DNA of 64,000 nt from Streptomyces candidus (GTDB lineage Bacteria > Actinomycetota > Actinomycetes > Streptomycetales > Streptomycetaceae): contig NZ_JACHEM010000010.1 in NCBI RefSeq assembly GCF_014207445.1, positions 186,001-250,000 on the forward strand. The letters are read 5' to 3'. The notes beneath the pieces are model-generated. The model had not been told where the DNA came from, did not search any database, and saw only the letters and a list, made by a program, of their open reading frames with translations. Both the position numbers and the translations under genes were made by a program. Position 1 is the first letter of the stretch. The number at the start of each line of letters is the position of its first letter. This document shows positions 56,126 through 64,000 of the stretch, in pieces.

Positions 56126-56176
56126 GTCGTACGTCACTGTCGTCGTACGTCTTTTCGCCGTACGCCGTCGTACGTC
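56126..56176 (-). repeat. Three direct copies of GTCGTACGTC upstream of scy
   Basis: Copies at 56126-56135, 56142-56151 and 56167-56176, with a partial CCGTACGCC between the last two. They lie 52-102 bases before the scy start. The core CGTACG is palindromic. Possible regulator sites. Confidence 0.5.
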
Positions 56177-56322
56177 TTGCCGTCCGGCCCCACCCTGTCA
56201 GCAGGCGGGCCCCCGGGGGAATGGTGTCAGATCAACAGCGGGCCACAACTCGCAGGCCCCGATCCCGGCCCCGGCCCGGAACGGCCCACTCTACCGGCCG
56301 GGTCGGGGATGGGTCAGTGCTC

Positions 56323-56766
56323 CTACTCGGAGGCCTCCGCGGGCGCCGGGGCGGACGTGACCAGTTCGGTCAGTACGCCGTGGCAGTCCTTCGGGTGCAG
56401 GAACGTGATGCGCGAACCCATGGAGCCGATCCGGGGCTCGTCGTACAGCACTCGCACACCCTTTCCGCGGATGTCGTCCGCGTCCCCGTCGACGTCCGCG
56501 GTTCCGAAGGCGATGTGGTGGACGCCCTCGCCGTTCTTCGCGAGCCACTTGCCGACGGCGGAGTCGGGGCGGGTGGGCTCCAGGAGCTGGAGGTAGGTGG
56601 CGCCGCCGTCGGAGGCCCCGTTGACCCTGATCATGGCCTCGCGGACACCCTGCTCCTCGTTGACCTCGGTGTGGTGGACCTCGAATCCGTAGGTGGCGCG
56701 GTAGAACTCGACGGTCCTGTCGAGGTCGTGGCAGGCAATTCCGATGTGGTCGATTCGCGTCAGCAT
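56323..56766 (-). CDS. mce: Methylmalonyl-CoA epimerase (147 aa)
   Basis: Interconverts (S)- and (R)-methylmalonyl-CoA in propionate metabolism. VOC fold with metal ligands in RIDHIGIACHDLD, HHIAFGT and LTELV. It sits next to thiolase and MeaB, as in other actinobacteria. It is divergent from the thiolase and followed by the scy upstream region. Confidence 0.95.
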   Translation of the reverse strand: MLTRIDHIGIACHDLDRTVEFYRATYGFEVHHTEVNEEQGVREAMIRVNGASDGGATYLQLLEPTRPDSAVGKWLAKNGEGVHHIAFGTADVDGDADDIRGKGVRVLYDEPRIGSMGSRITFLHPKDCHGVLTELVTSAPAPAEASE

Positions 56767-56829
56767 GGGTCAAGTGCAGCGTGCGGGAGGGCGGTTACGC
56801 AACGTGCGCGCCGTCACACCCGATGGCCG

Positions 56830-56858
56830 ATGACGTGCGCGTACCGCGTCAGTACATT
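56830..56858 (+). promoter_or_regulatory. Probable thiolase promoter
   Basis: ATGACG (56830-56835), 17 bases, TACATT (56853-56858). The start would be near 56865, giving a leader of about 40 nt. Confidence 0.5.
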
Positions 56859-56903
56859 CAGGTAAACCCTCGTTCACTCCCAACCTCCTAGGGGCCGAGC
56901 TTC

Positions 56904-58106
56904 ATGCCTGGAACTCCCGGAACCACCTCCGTCATCGTCGCGGGCGCCCGTACTCCCATGGGCCGCCTGCTCGGATCCCTGAAGTCCTTCTCCGGAGCCG
57001 ACCTCGGCGGCTTCGCGATCAAGGCGGCCGTCGAGCGTGCGGGCATCGGCGGCGACCAGGTCCAGTACGTGATCATGGGCCAGGTGCTCACGGCCGGAGC
57101 GGGCCAGATTCCCGCCCGCCAGGCCGCCGTCAAGGCCGGCATCCCGATGAACGTGCCCGCGCTCACCGTCAACAAGGTGTGCCTCTCCGGGCTGGACGCC
57201 ATCGCCCTCGCCGACCAGCTGATCCGCGCCGGCGAGTTCGACATCGTGGTGGCCGGCGGCCAGGAGTCCATGACCAACGCCCCGCACCTGCTGCCGAAGT
57301 CCCGCGAGGGCCACAAGTACGGCGCCATCGAGATGCTCGACGCCATGGCGTACGACGGCCTCACCGACTCCTTCGACAACATCCCGATGGGCGAGTCGAC
57401 CGAGAAGCACAACACCCGCCTGGGCATCGAGCGCGCCCCGCAGGACGAGTTCGCCGCCCACTCCCACCAGCGCGCGGCCGCCGCCGCCAAGAACGGGATC
57501 TTCGAGGCCGAGATCACCCCGGTCGAGGTCCCGCAGCGCAAGGGCGACCCGGTGCTGGTCTCCAAGGACGAGGGCGTACGCCCGGAGACCACCGCGGAGT
57601 CCCTCGGCAAGCTGCGCCCCGCCTTCGCCAAGGACGGCACGATCACGGCCGGCACCTCCTCCCAGATCTCCGACGGCGCGGCCGCCGTGGTCGTCATGAG
57701 CAAGGCCAAGGCGGAGGAGCTGGGCCTGGAGTGGCTCGCCGAGATCGGCGCGCACGGCAACGTCGCGGGCCCCGACAACTCCCTCCAGTCGCAGCCGTCG
57801 AACGCGATCCGGCACGCCCTGAAGAAGGAGGGCATGGACGTCGACGACCTCGACCTCATCGAGATCAACGAGGCCTTCGCGGCGGTCGCCGTCCAGTCAA
57901 TGAAGGACCTCGGCGTGTCCCCGGAAAAGGTGAACGTCAACGGTGGCGCCATCGCCCTGGGCCACCCCATCGGCATGTCCGGCGCGCGCGTCGTGCTGCA
58001 CCTCGCCCTTGAGCTGAAGCGGCGCGGCGGCGGCGTCGGCGCGGCGGCGCTGTGCGGCGGCGGCGGTCAGGGCGACGCGCTGATCGTCCGCGTACCGGGG
58101 AAGTAA
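56904..58106 (+). CDS. Acetyl-CoA C-acetyltransferase (thiolase) (400 aa)
   Basis: Reversible condensation of two acetyl-CoA to acetoacetyl-CoA. Catalytic Cys in TVNKVCLSGLDAI (near residue 93), His in NVNGGAIALGHPIGMSGAR, and second Cys in LCGGGGQGDALIV. Family start PGTPGTTSVIVAGARTPMGRL. It is followed after 45 bases by meaB, so the two are probably one transcript. M. tuberculosis has fadA4 at this position. Confidence 0.96.
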   Translation: MPGTPGTTSVIVAGARTPMGRLLGSLKSFSGADLGGFAIKAAVERAGIGGDQVQYVIMGQVLTAGAGQIPARQAAVKAGIPMNVPALTVNKVCLSGLDAIALADQLIRAGEFDIVVAGGQESMTNAPHLLPKSREGHKYGAIEMLDAMAYDGLTDSFDNIPMGESTEKHNTRLGIERAPQDEFAAHSHQRAAAAAKNGIFEAEITPVEVPQRKGDPVLVSKDEGVRPETTAESLGKLRPAFAKDGTITAGTSSQISDGAAAVVVMSKAKAEELGLEWLAEIGAHGNVAGPDNSLQSQPSNAIRHALKKEGMDVDDLDLIEINEAFAAVAVQSMKDLGVSPEKVNVNGGAIALGHPIGMSGARVVLHLALELKRRGGGVGAAALCGGGGQGDALIVRVPGK

Positions 58107-58151
58107 CCCCCGTACGCCTTTCCCGTCTGGTTGATCGAGCGGAGCTGAGCG

Positions 58152-59108
58152 ATGCAGGACGTCCCCACGCTGGTGGAACAGGCCCGGGAGGGGCGGCCCA
58201 GGGCCGTGGCCCGGCTGATCTCGCTGGTCGAGGGGGCGTCCCCGCAGCTCCGCGAGGTGATGGCGGCACTGGCGCCGCTGGCGGGCAACGCGTACGTGGT
58301 CGGCCTGACCGGCTCCCCGGGAGTCGGCAAGTCGACGTCCACCTCCGCGCTGGTCGCCTCCTACCGGCGGGCGGGCAAACGGGTCGCGGTCCTCGCCGTC
58401 GACCCGTCCTCGCCCTTCTCCGGCGGCGCACTCCTCGGCGACCGCATCCGGATGGCCGACCACGCGTCCGACCCGGGCGTCTACATCCGCTCGATGGCCA
58501 CCCGCGGCCATCTCGGCGGCCTCGCCTGGGCCGCCCCGCAGGCCATCCGTGTCCTGGACGCGGCCGGCTTCGACGTGGTCCTCGTCGAGACGGTCGGCGT
58601 CGGCCAGTCGGAGGTCGAGATCGCCTCGCAGGCGGACACGTCGGTGGTCCTCCTCGCGCCCGGCATGGGCGACGGCATCCAGGCGGCGAAGGCCGGAATC
58701 CTGGAGATCGGCGACGTGTACGTCGTCAACAAGGCGGACCGGGACGGGGCGGACGCCACGGTCCGCGAGCTGAACCACATGCTGGGGCTCGGCGAGTCCC
58801 GGGGCCCCGGCGACTGGCGTCCGCCGATCGTCAAGACGGTCGCCGCCCGGGGCGAGGGCGTCGACGAGGTCGTCGAGGCGCTGGAGAAGCACCGGGCGTG
58901 GATGGAGGAACGGGGGGTGCTGGCCGAGCGGCGGGTGGCCCGCGCCTCCCACGAGGTGGAGACGATCGCGGTCACCGCGCTGCGGGAGCGGATCGGGGAC
59001 CTGCGCGGGGACCGGCGGCTGGACGCTCTTGCCGCCCGGATCGTGGCGGGGGAACTGGACCCCTACGCGGCGGCGGACGAGCTGGTGGCGGGGGTCACGG
59101 AGGGCTGA
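58152..59108 (+). CDS. meaB: MeaB, methylmalonyl-CoA mutase-associated G protein (318 aa)
   Basis: GTPase chaperone that gates cofactor loading and protects methylmalonyl-CoA mutase. P-loop GSPGVGKST near residues 54-62, DPSSPFSGGALLGDRIRM, VETVGVGQSE and the guanine-recognition NKAD. Normal length. GGAGCTGAGCG precedes the ATG. Its stop is 2 bases from the stop of the convergent PepSY gene, with no terminator between. The mutase itself is not in this window. Confidence 0.95.
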   Translation: MQDVPTLVEQAREGRPRAVARLISLVEGASPQLREVMAALAPLAGNAYVVGLTGSPGVGKSTSTSALVASYRRAGKRVAVLAVDPSSPFSGGALLGDRIRMADHASDPGVYIRSMATRGHLGGLAWAAPQAIRVLDAAGFDVVLVETVGVGQSEVEIASQADTSVVLLAPGMGDGIQAAKAGILEIGDVYVVNKADRDGADATVRELNHMLGLGESRGPGDWRPPIVKTVAARGEGVDEVVEALEKHRAWMEERGVLAERRVARASHEVETIAVTALRERIGDLRGDRRLDALAARIVAGELDPYAAADELVAGVTEG

Positions 59109-59110
59109 CG

Positions 59111-59785
59111 TCAGTCGTCCGCGCCGGGCGAGTCCTGCGCGTCCGCGGTGTCCGATGCGTCCGTGCTGTCCGCCGCCCGGCCGTCCGACGCGTCCGCGGT
59201 GTCCGCCGCCCGCTCGTCCGACGCGTCGTCCGCCCGCTCGTCCGACGCGTCGCCGTCCTGCTGCTGCGGGACGACGGCCGCCCGGCCCGTCTTCGCGTCC
59301 ACGGTGACGTCGTGCCCGGCACCCCTGGCGTCCTGGATCTCGATCTCCCAGCGGCCCTGTTCGAGGCCGGCTTCGGTGACGCGGCCCGGCGTCGCCCCGA
59401 GAGCGGCCTCCATGGCCCTCTGGACGGTGACGGGGGCGTTCTTCGGCGCGTGCCGGTCGCGGTCGTCGGTGTCCGGGCCGGTTTCGACGTGGTCCCGGAG
59501 CACCTTCGTGCCCGCCGGGTCGAGGGTGACCTCGTGCCACTTGCCGTCCTTGCCGAACACGTCGACGTCCCACTCGTGGCCGTCGTCCTCCAGATCCAGG
59601 CCGGTCACGGTGCCGGGGACGGCCGAGGCGGCCTTCTCGGCGGCCCTGGTCGCGTCGGCGGCGGTGACAGCGGTGGCGGCGGGCCCGGAGGCGCTGTCGT
59701 CGGACGGCAGGCCGAGTGCCGTCGCCGTACCCCCTGTGACCAGTGCGGCGGCGACAGCGGCGGCGATGACGGTCTTGCGCTTCAT
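59111..59785 (-). CDS. Exported PepSY-domain protein with acidic repeat tail (224 aa)
   Basis: A signal peptide (KRKTVIAAAVAAALVTGGTATALG) is followed by two PepSY units, near residues 38-95 and 117-175. The tail of about 45 residues repeats DASDERAAD-type units. PepSY domains are thought to inhibit peptidases or sense envelope state. ATG at 59785 follows GGGAGGAA. It is divergent from an OmpR/kinase pair with shared upstream repeats, a common layout where the regulator controls the exported protein. Confidence 0.85.
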   Translation of the reverse strand: MKRKTVIAAAVAAALVTGGTATALGLPSDDSASGPAATAVTAADATRAAEKAASAVPGTVTGLDLEDDGHEWDVDVFGKDGKWHEVTLDPAGTKVLRDHVETGPDTDDRDRHAPKNAPVTVQRAMEAALGATPGRVTEAGLEQGRWEIEIQDARGAGHDVTVDAKTGRAAVVPQQQDGDASDERADDASDERAADTADASDGRAADSTDASDTADAQDSPGADD

Positions 59786-59843
59786 GGGTTCCTCCCAGAG
59801 GTCGTGCGCTGCTCGGTACGTCCACCAACGTGGACCCACGAAG

Positions 59844-59880
59844 CTGAACGGCGGCTGAAAGCGCCTGAAGGCCGTTTCAG
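59844..59880. promoter_or_regulatory. CTGAA repeats between the PepSY gene and the two-component operon
   Basis: CTGAA begins at 59844, 59855 and 59865 (11 and 10 bases apart), then inverted TTCAG at 59876-59880. Tandem half-sites about one helical turn apart are typical of OmpR-family regulators. The position, 25 bases before the regulator start and about 60 bases before the PepSY start, suits autoregulation plus control of both directions. Confidence 0.6.
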
Positions 59881-59904
59881 GTTCGCCCTGCGACCCTTGT
59901 CCCC

Positions 59905-60570
59905 ATGCGCCTGTTGATCGTGGAGGACGAGAAGCGGCTCGCGGTGTCCCTGGCCAAGGGGCTCACCGCCGAGGGCTTCGCCGTGGACGTGGTCCACGAC
60001 GGCCTGGAAGGGCTGCACCTGGCGGGCGAGCACGCGTACGACCTGATGATCCTCGACATCATGCTGCCGGGGATGAACGGCTACCGGGTGTGCTCGGCCC
60101 TGCGCGCCGCCGGCAACGACGTACCGATCCTGATGCTCACCGCCAAGGACGGCGAGTACGACGAGGCGGAGGGACTGGACACGGGCGCGGACGACTACCT
60201 CACCAAGCCCTTCTCGTACGTCGTCCTGGTCGCCCGCATCCGCGCGCTGCTGCGCCGGCGGGGCAGCGCGGCGGCGTCCTCCCCGCTGCTCGTCGTCGGC
60301 GCACTCACCCTCGACACCGCCGCCCGCCGCGTCCACCGCGGAGAGGTGGAAGTGCCGCTGACCGCCAAGGAGTTCGCGGTGCTGGAACAGCTCGCGCTGC
60401 GGCCCGGGGCCGTCGTCAGCAAGGCGGAGATGCTGGAGCACGTCTGGGACTTCGCGTACGACGGCGACCCGAACATCGTCGAGGTCTACATCTCCACACT
60501 GCGCCGCAAGCTGGGCGCCGAACGCATCCAGACCGTGCGGGGCGCGGGATACCGGCTGGTGGCGGTCTGA
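59905..60570 (+). CDS. OmpR-family response regulator (221 aa)
   Basis: Receiver with phospho-acceptor Asp51 (LMILDIMLPGMNGYRV) and Lys101 (DDYLTKPFSY). Winged-helix DNA-binding domain at about 125-221 (VHRGEVEVPLTAKEFAVLEQL; EVYISTLRRKLG; TVRGAGYRL). It shares one base with the kinase start (TGATG). Confidence 0.95.
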   Translation: MRLLIVEDEKRLAVSLAKGLTAEGFAVDVVHDGLEGLHLAGEHAYDLMILDIMLPGMNGYRVCSALRAAGNDVPILMLTAKDGEYDEAEGLDTGADDYLTKPFSYVVLVARIRALLRRRGSAAASSPLLVVGALTLDTAARRVHRGEVEVPLTAKEFAVLEQLALRPGAVVSKAEMLEHVWDFAYDGDPNIVEVYISTLRRKLGAERIQTVRGAGYRLVAV

Positions 60571-61991
60571 TGCGTTCGGTACGGGCCAGGGCCGCCCTCG
60601 GGGCCACCGCCGTCGTCGCCGTCGCGCTGATCGCGGCGGGGCTCGCCGTGCTGCTCGTACTCGGCGCGAAGCTCACCGACCAGACCGATCTCCAGGCCGA
60701 GGTCGCCGCCCAGGAGGTCGCCTCGCAGCTCGCGCTGGGTGTGCCGTACGGCAGCGTGGACCTGCCCGACCCGGAGGACACGCCGGTGCAAGTCCTGACG
60801 GAAGAAGGGCAGTTGGTGGTCGCGAGCGACAAGCTGGAGGCGATCTCGGGCACCGGGAGCACCCAGCTGCGACCGGACCGGCGGCCCGGGGAACAGCCGC
60901 CGGGCGAGGACGGCGACGACCTGGGCGAGCGCGCCGACTCCGGCCGCGGCGAGGTCTCCCGCGACGAACCGCGCTTCACCACCGGTACCGCCACCGTCGA
61001 CGGCGACACCGCCGACTACCGGTTCGCCGCGGTCGAGGCCACCACCAGCTCCGGGGCCACGGTCACCGTGTACGCGGGGGTGCCGCTCACCGACGAGAAG
61101 GACGCCGTGGGCACCGTCCGGTCCGCGATGCTGCTGGGGCTGCCGGTGCTCCTGGTGGTCGTGGGCGGGGTGACGTGGCTGGTCACCCGGCGCGCGCTGC
61201 TTCCCGTGGAGGGCATCCGGCGGCAGATGGCGACGATCACCGCTTCCGAGGACCTGTCCCGCCGGGTTCCCGTTCCCGGCACCCGTGACGAGGTGGACCG
61301 GCTCGCCGTCACCACCAACGAGACCCTGGCCGCCCTGGAGGCCTCCGTCGAGCGCCAGCGGCGCTTCGTCGCGGACGCCTCGCACGAGCTGCGCAGCCCC
61401 ATCGCGTCGCTCCGCACCCAGCTCGAAGTGGCCTCCGCGCACCCGGAGTTGCTGGACCTGGAGGGCGCCGTGCAGGACACCGTGCGGCTCCAGGACCTCG
61501 CGGCCGATCTGCTGTTGCTGGCCCGGCTGGACGCGGGGGAGAAGCCCGGAACCGCGCGGGTGGACCTGGCCGCCCTCGTCCGGTCGGAAGCCGGCCGGCG
61601 GGAGGGTGCCGGAGGGGTGCCCGTGGTGGCGGAGCCCGCGGAGGCGGTGCACGTCACCGGATCGCGCGGTCAGCTGGCCCGGCTGCTGGGCAACCTGCTC
61701 GACAACGCACAACGCCATGCGGAGAGTTCGGTCACGGTGGCGCTGCGCGAGGAGGGCGGCCGGGCAGTCCTGGAGGTCGCCGACGACGGGGCGGGGGTCC
61801 CGCAGGCCCAACGGGAGCGGATCTTCGAGAGGTTCGTCCGGCTCGACGACGCGCGCAGCCGGGACGACGGCGGGGCGGGGCTGGGCCTCGCCATCGCCCG
61901 GGACGTGGCGCACCGGCACGGGGGCACCCTCACGGCGGGCCGGGCGGCGGGCGGGGGAGCGGTGTTCACCCTCGTGCTGCCGCTCGCCTGA
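60570..61991 (+). CDS. Sensor histidine kinase with HAMP domain (473 aa)
   Basis: Membrane helices at about residues 9-33 and 185-205 bracket an external domain of about 150 residues with an acidic, Pro/Gly-rich middle. HAMP follows (RRALLPVEGIRRQMATI), then HisKA with phospho-acceptor His272 (RRFVADASHELRSPIASL), and HATPase_c with NLLDNAQRHA, DDGAGVP and GGAGLGLAIARDVAHRHGG. Pairs with the overlapping regulator. The divergent PepSY protein may act on its sensor domain, by analogy with similar clusters. Confidence 0.94.
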   Translation: MRSVRARAALGATAVVAVALIAAGLAVLLVLGAKLTDQTDLQAEVAAQEVASQLALGVPYGSVDLPDPEDTPVQVLTEEGQLVVASDKLEAISGTGSTQLRPDRRPGEQPPGEDGDDLGERADSGRGEVSRDEPRFTTGTATVDGDTADYRFAAVEATTSSGATVTVYAGVPLTDEKDAVGTVRSAMLLGLPVLLVVVGGVTWLVTRRALLPVEGIRRQMATITASEDLSRRVPVPGTRDEVDRLAVTTNETLAALEASVERQRRFVADASHELRSPIASLRTQLEVASAHPELLDLEGAVQDTVRLQDLAADLLLLARLDAGEKPGTARVDLAALVRSEAGRREGAGGVPVVAEPAEAVHVTGSRGQLARLLGNLLDNAQRHAESSVTVALREEGGRAVLEVADDGAGVPQAQRERIFERFVRLDDARSRDDGGAGLGLAIARDVAHRHGGTLTAGRAAGGGAVFTLVLPLA

Positions 61992-62093
61992 CGCCCGCGC
62001 CCTGCCGCACCGAGCTGCCTCCAGCCCGTCCGGCGGCTCCGAAGACCGCCCGCGGCACGGCACCACCGCCGCGTCCGTCGCGTCCTGCCGCGA

Positions 62094-62127
62094 CGGAGCC
62101 GTTTCGGCCACGGAGCCGTTTCGGCCT
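62094..62127. repeat. 17-bp tandem duplication between kinase and marR ends
   Basis: CGGAGCCGTTTCGGCC plus one base occurs twice back to back (62094-62110, 62111-62127). Each copy can fold GCCG-TTT-CGGC. It lies between convergent genes and may act as a weak double terminator. Confidence 0.55.
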
Positions 62128-62623
62128 AGGCCTTGCCGCGGCGGCCGCGCAGTTCGTCGGTGATGGGGCCCAGCACGGTGCGCAGGTGCAGGAGTTCGTC
62201 CGCCGACATCATGTCGATGAAGTGCCGCCGCACGGAGGTCACGTGGTGCGGGGCGACCTTCTGCATCACCTCGCAGCCCTGGTCGGTGAGGACGGCGTAC
62301 AGGCCGCGACGGTCCGACTCGCAGTTCTCGCGGCGGACCAGGCCCGCGGTCTCCATCCGGGTGATCTGGTGCGAGAGGCGGCTCTTGGACTGGAGGGTGG
62401 CGGAGGCCAGGTCGCTCATCCGCATCCGCTTCTCGGCGGACTCGGAGAGGTTGACGAGGATCTCGTAGTCGTTGTTCGTCAGCCCGAACGGTTGGAGGTC
62501 CTTCTCCAGCTGGTGCATCAGCAGCTTGCTGGCGTCCAGGTAGGTGCGCCAGGCGCACTGCTCGGCGTCGCTGAGCCAGGGGGTGGCGGCATTCTCATCG
62601 GAGGAGCTGTCCATGGAGGGCAT
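62126..62623 (-). CDS. MarR-family transcriptional regulator (165 aa)
   Basis: Winged helix-turn-helix: LTNNDYEILVNLSESAEKRMRMSDLASATLQSKSRLSHQITRMETAGLVRRENCESDRRGLYAVLTDQG. ATG at 62623 lies 6 bases after a -10 (TAGAAT), so the mRNA is probably leaderless; ATG at 62614 is less likely. An inverted repeat covering the -10 suggests autorepression. Target beyond itself unknown; the AIM24 genes lie upstream on the same strand. Confidence 0.9.
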   Translation of the reverse strand: MPSMDSSSDENAATPWLSDAEQCAWRTYLDASKLLMHQLEKDLQPFGLTNNDYEILVNLSESAEKRMRMSDLASATLQSKSRLSHQITRMETAGLVRRENCESDRRGLYAVLTDQGCEVMQKVAPHHVTSVRRHFIDMMSADELLHLRTVLGPITDELRGRRGKA

Positions 62624-62629
62624 GGTGGG

Positions 62630-62659
62630 ATTCTACCTAAGAAGTTGAATGCTGGACAA
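62630..62659 (-). promoter_or_regulatory. Leaderless marR promoter with overlapping operator
   Basis: Minus strand: TTGTCC (62654-62659), 18 bases, TAGAAT (62630-62635), 6 bases, ATG. On the plus strand ATTCTAC (62630-62636), 7 bases, GTTGAAT (62644-62650) is an inverted repeat with one mismatch, as expected for a MarR dimer. Confidence 0.7.
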
Positions 62660-62734
62660 AAGGGGGAGTCCGGGAGTGTGATGCGAGGCACTCGCAACAG
62701 CCCGGCCGTCGCATCACACTCCGCAGACTACCGC

Positions 62735-63535
62735 TCACAGTCCGAAGCGCCGCTGGAGGTCCCCGAGTTGGCCCGGCATGCGGGGTACGGACCCCTGGGA
62801 GCCGCCGTGCCCGCCGCCGCCCGGCACCCCGGCGTTCTGCCCGGCGCCGCCGCCGACCGCACCGACCGCCTGCTCGGCCATCAGCCGCTCGGTCGACTGG
62901 AGCAGTACCGTACCGGCCCCGACGAACTCGAACTGGTGCTCCTCGCCGGAGGCCCCGCCGACGCCGGTCATCGCGCGCAGCCCGCCCAGGACCCCTGCCA
63001 TGTACCCGTGGTCGTAGTGGTGGCAGGGGGAGGGGCAGTCGGCCCAGCCCACCAGTGCCTGCGGGTCGACGCGGATCGGCGGTTCCATGAAGACGACCGG
63101 CCCGTTGGAGGCGGCCACGAACTTGCCCGTGCCGATCAGGGTCAGGAAGCCCGGCACGATCGACTGCTTGAGTGCGAGGGTCGGCTGGTACGCGAGGAGG
63201 TTGCCCGCCCGGATGGTCAGGTTCCCCTCCTCCAGGTCGAAGGAGTTCACGTCGAAGGCGCGGTCCGCGAGCAGCATCTTGCCGCTGCCCTCGGCCACCA
63301 CCCAGTCGCTCGCGTGCAGCGGCGAGTGGAAGGACGTGCGCATCAGCCGGTCGAAACGGCCGTGCCCGATGCCGTTGAACTCGATCTGCCCGTAATAGGC
63401 GATCATCTTGCCCTTCTGGAGGAACCACTGGCTCCCCTTGAGCTCCACGCAGAAGGTGTACGCGTTGACGTTGTCGTCCGCGGGCAGCGTGTGCGGGTCG
63501 AACACGGTGGGCCCGCCGGCCGTAGGGGTACTCAC
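62735..63535 (-). CDS. AIM24 family protein (266 aa)
   Basis: Beta-rich protein of the AIM24/TIGR00266 type: GKMIAYYGQIEFNG, GSGKMLLADRAFDVNSFDLEEGNLTIRAGNLLAYQPTL, VGAGTVLLQSTERL. It ends in a Gly-rich tail. Molecular role in bacteria is unknown. GTG at 63535 overlaps the stop of the upstream AIM24 gene (GTGA), so they are an operon. Confidence 0.88.
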   Translation of the reverse strand: MSTPTAGGPTVFDPHTLPADDNVNAYTFCVELKGSQWFLQKGKMIAYYGQIEFNGIGHGRFDRLMRTSFHSPLHASDWVVAEGSGKMLLADRAFDVNSFDLEEGNLTIRAGNLLAYQPTLALKQSIVPGFLTLIGTGKFVAASNGPVVFMEPPIRVDPQALVGWADCPSPCHHYDHGYMAGVLGGLRAMTGVGGASGEEHQFEFVGAGTVLLQSTERLMAEQAVGAVGGGAGQNAGVPGGGGHGGSQGSVPRMPGQLGDLQRRFGL

Positions 63536-64000
63536 AGCTTCTCCTCCGAGGCCTGTACGAACACCGTGCCGCTGCCGGACAGCTCCAGCTGGAACGCCTC
63601 GCCCGAGCCGCGTCCCACCATGTCGCGCCAGCCCAGTGCCGTCGACAGCTTGTTGCGCACGTCGCCGTGGTGGGCCACGTACGCCTGCGGGTCCACGTGG
63701 ACCGGGCGCTGCGGGGTGATCGGCAGCTCGATCACGCCGCCGTGCGCCATGACCGCGACCGCGCCCTGACCCTTCAGGGTCGTCGTGAAGAGGCCCTGCC
63801 CGGTGACCTGGCCGCGCACCATGCCCATCACCCCGCCCTGCGAGCCCATGAACATCGTGCCCTGCTGGAGGGTGCCGTCGAAGGCGAGGAGGCGGTCGGC
63901 CTCCACGTACAGGGTGTCCCCGGCGAGGTTGATCACCTGGATGTGGTGGCCGCCGTGCCCGAACATCACCGTGCCGCTGCCCTCGACCGTCATGAGGGGG
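63532..64000 (-). CDS. AIM24 family protein, 5' part outside the window
   Basis: Same family as the next gene: EGSGTVMFGHGGHHIQVINLAGDTLYVEADRLLAFDGTL, GMVRGQVTGQGLFTTTLKGQGAVAVMAHGG and a C-terminal LELSGSGTVFVQASEEKL. The frame is open to base 64000. The ATG at 63993 would cut into the beta core, so the true start is probably beyond the window. Confidence 0.85.
   Translation of the reverse strand, partial: PLMTVEGSGTVMFGHGGHHIQVINLAGDTLYVEADRLLAFDGTLQQGTMFMGSQGGVMGMVRGQVTGQGLFTTTLKGQGAVAVMAHGGVIELPITPQRPVHVDPQAYVAHHGDVRNKLSTALGWRDMVGRGSGEAFQLELSGSGTVFVQASEEKL

Noticed and set aside
56075..56137. Extended N-terminus of Scy (21 residues)
   Set aside because: It is encoded by the CGTACG repeats, lacks a ribosome site, and the shorter start matches the expected Scy N-terminus.
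52430..56596. Open frame of nearly 1400 codons on the plus strand opposite scy
   Set aside because: A repetitive Leu/Gly/Arg translation produced by the scy repeats read backwards; scy itself has the family features.

Overview
The window is high-GC chromosomal DNA from a Streptomyces. The evidence is strong third-position GC in every real gene, many GTG/TTG starts, leaderless -10/start arrangements, adjacent genes encoding the polar cytoskeletal coiled-coil proteins FilP and Scy, and a chitinase with the Streptomyces chitin-operator repeats. Gene order from nrtL to the end matches, from memory, the S. coelicolor SCO535x-SCO540x region. The central block also matches M. tuberculosis Rv1292-Rv1323 (argS-lysA-thrA-thrC-thrB-rho-rpmE-prfA-hemK-sua5-rfe-atp, then DUF2550, cobalamin adenosyltransferase, nucS, mce, fadA4). 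Most of it is therefore conserved actinobacterial core. I see no phage, insertion sequence, CRISPR array or biosynthetic cluster.

Layout. 1-6.5 kb: the 3' end of a Ku gene with a histone-H1-like tail; a two-gene heterodimeric ABC exporter behind an iron box; a SWIM zinc-finger protein. 6.6-8.4 kb: tRNA-Arg(CCG), a stand-alone receiver protein, and nrtL, a catalytically empty ArgS relative sitting where other actinobacteria carry argS. 8.4-13.5 kb: lysA, hom, thrC and thrB, for the lysine and threonine branches of the aspartate pathway. 13.5-21.5 kb: rho with a leader of about 310 nt, a LytR-CpsA-Psr (LCP) protein, rpmE, prfA, prmC, a Sua5/TsaC protein and a phosphatase-like protein that has Ser in place of the catalytic Cys. 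21.7-24.5 kb: an SHMT paralogue and a WecA/TagO-type transferase. 24.8-32.6 kb: the complete atpIBEFHAGDC operon with a strong hairpin between atpD and atpC.

32.7-46.7 kb: a DUF2550 protein, a secreted GH18 chitinase under two 13-bp direct repeats, a NarL-type two-component pair, a membrane protein, cobalamin adenosyltransferase, 3-hydroxybutyryl-CoA dehydrogenase, a STAS protein, a large membrane-anchored P-loop protein, the mismatch endonuclease NucS, a conserved hypothetical, a luciferase-like oxidoreductase and a small zinc-binding protein. 46.7-50.7 kb: two tandem paralogous ABC-2 transporter modules. 50.7-56.1 kb: filP and scy. 56.3-59.1 kb: methylmalonyl-CoA epimerase, thiolase and MeaB, a group tied to acyl-CoA and B12-dependent metabolism. 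The cobalamin adenosyltransferase at 38.4 kb would supply the mutase cofactor. 59.1-64 kb: a PepSY lipoprotein-like exported protein divergent from an OmpR/HK pair, a MarR regulator, and two AIM24 proteins, the last running off the window.

The most notable observations are the complementary loss of ATPase motifs in the iron-box ABC pair, NrtL as an apparent relic of ArgS beside tRNA-Arg, the Cys-to-Ser phosphatase, the hairpin inside the atp operon, and a matching 18-bp tandem repeat in two unrelated intergenic regions. All protein calls rest on motif recognition by eye; no database search was possible.
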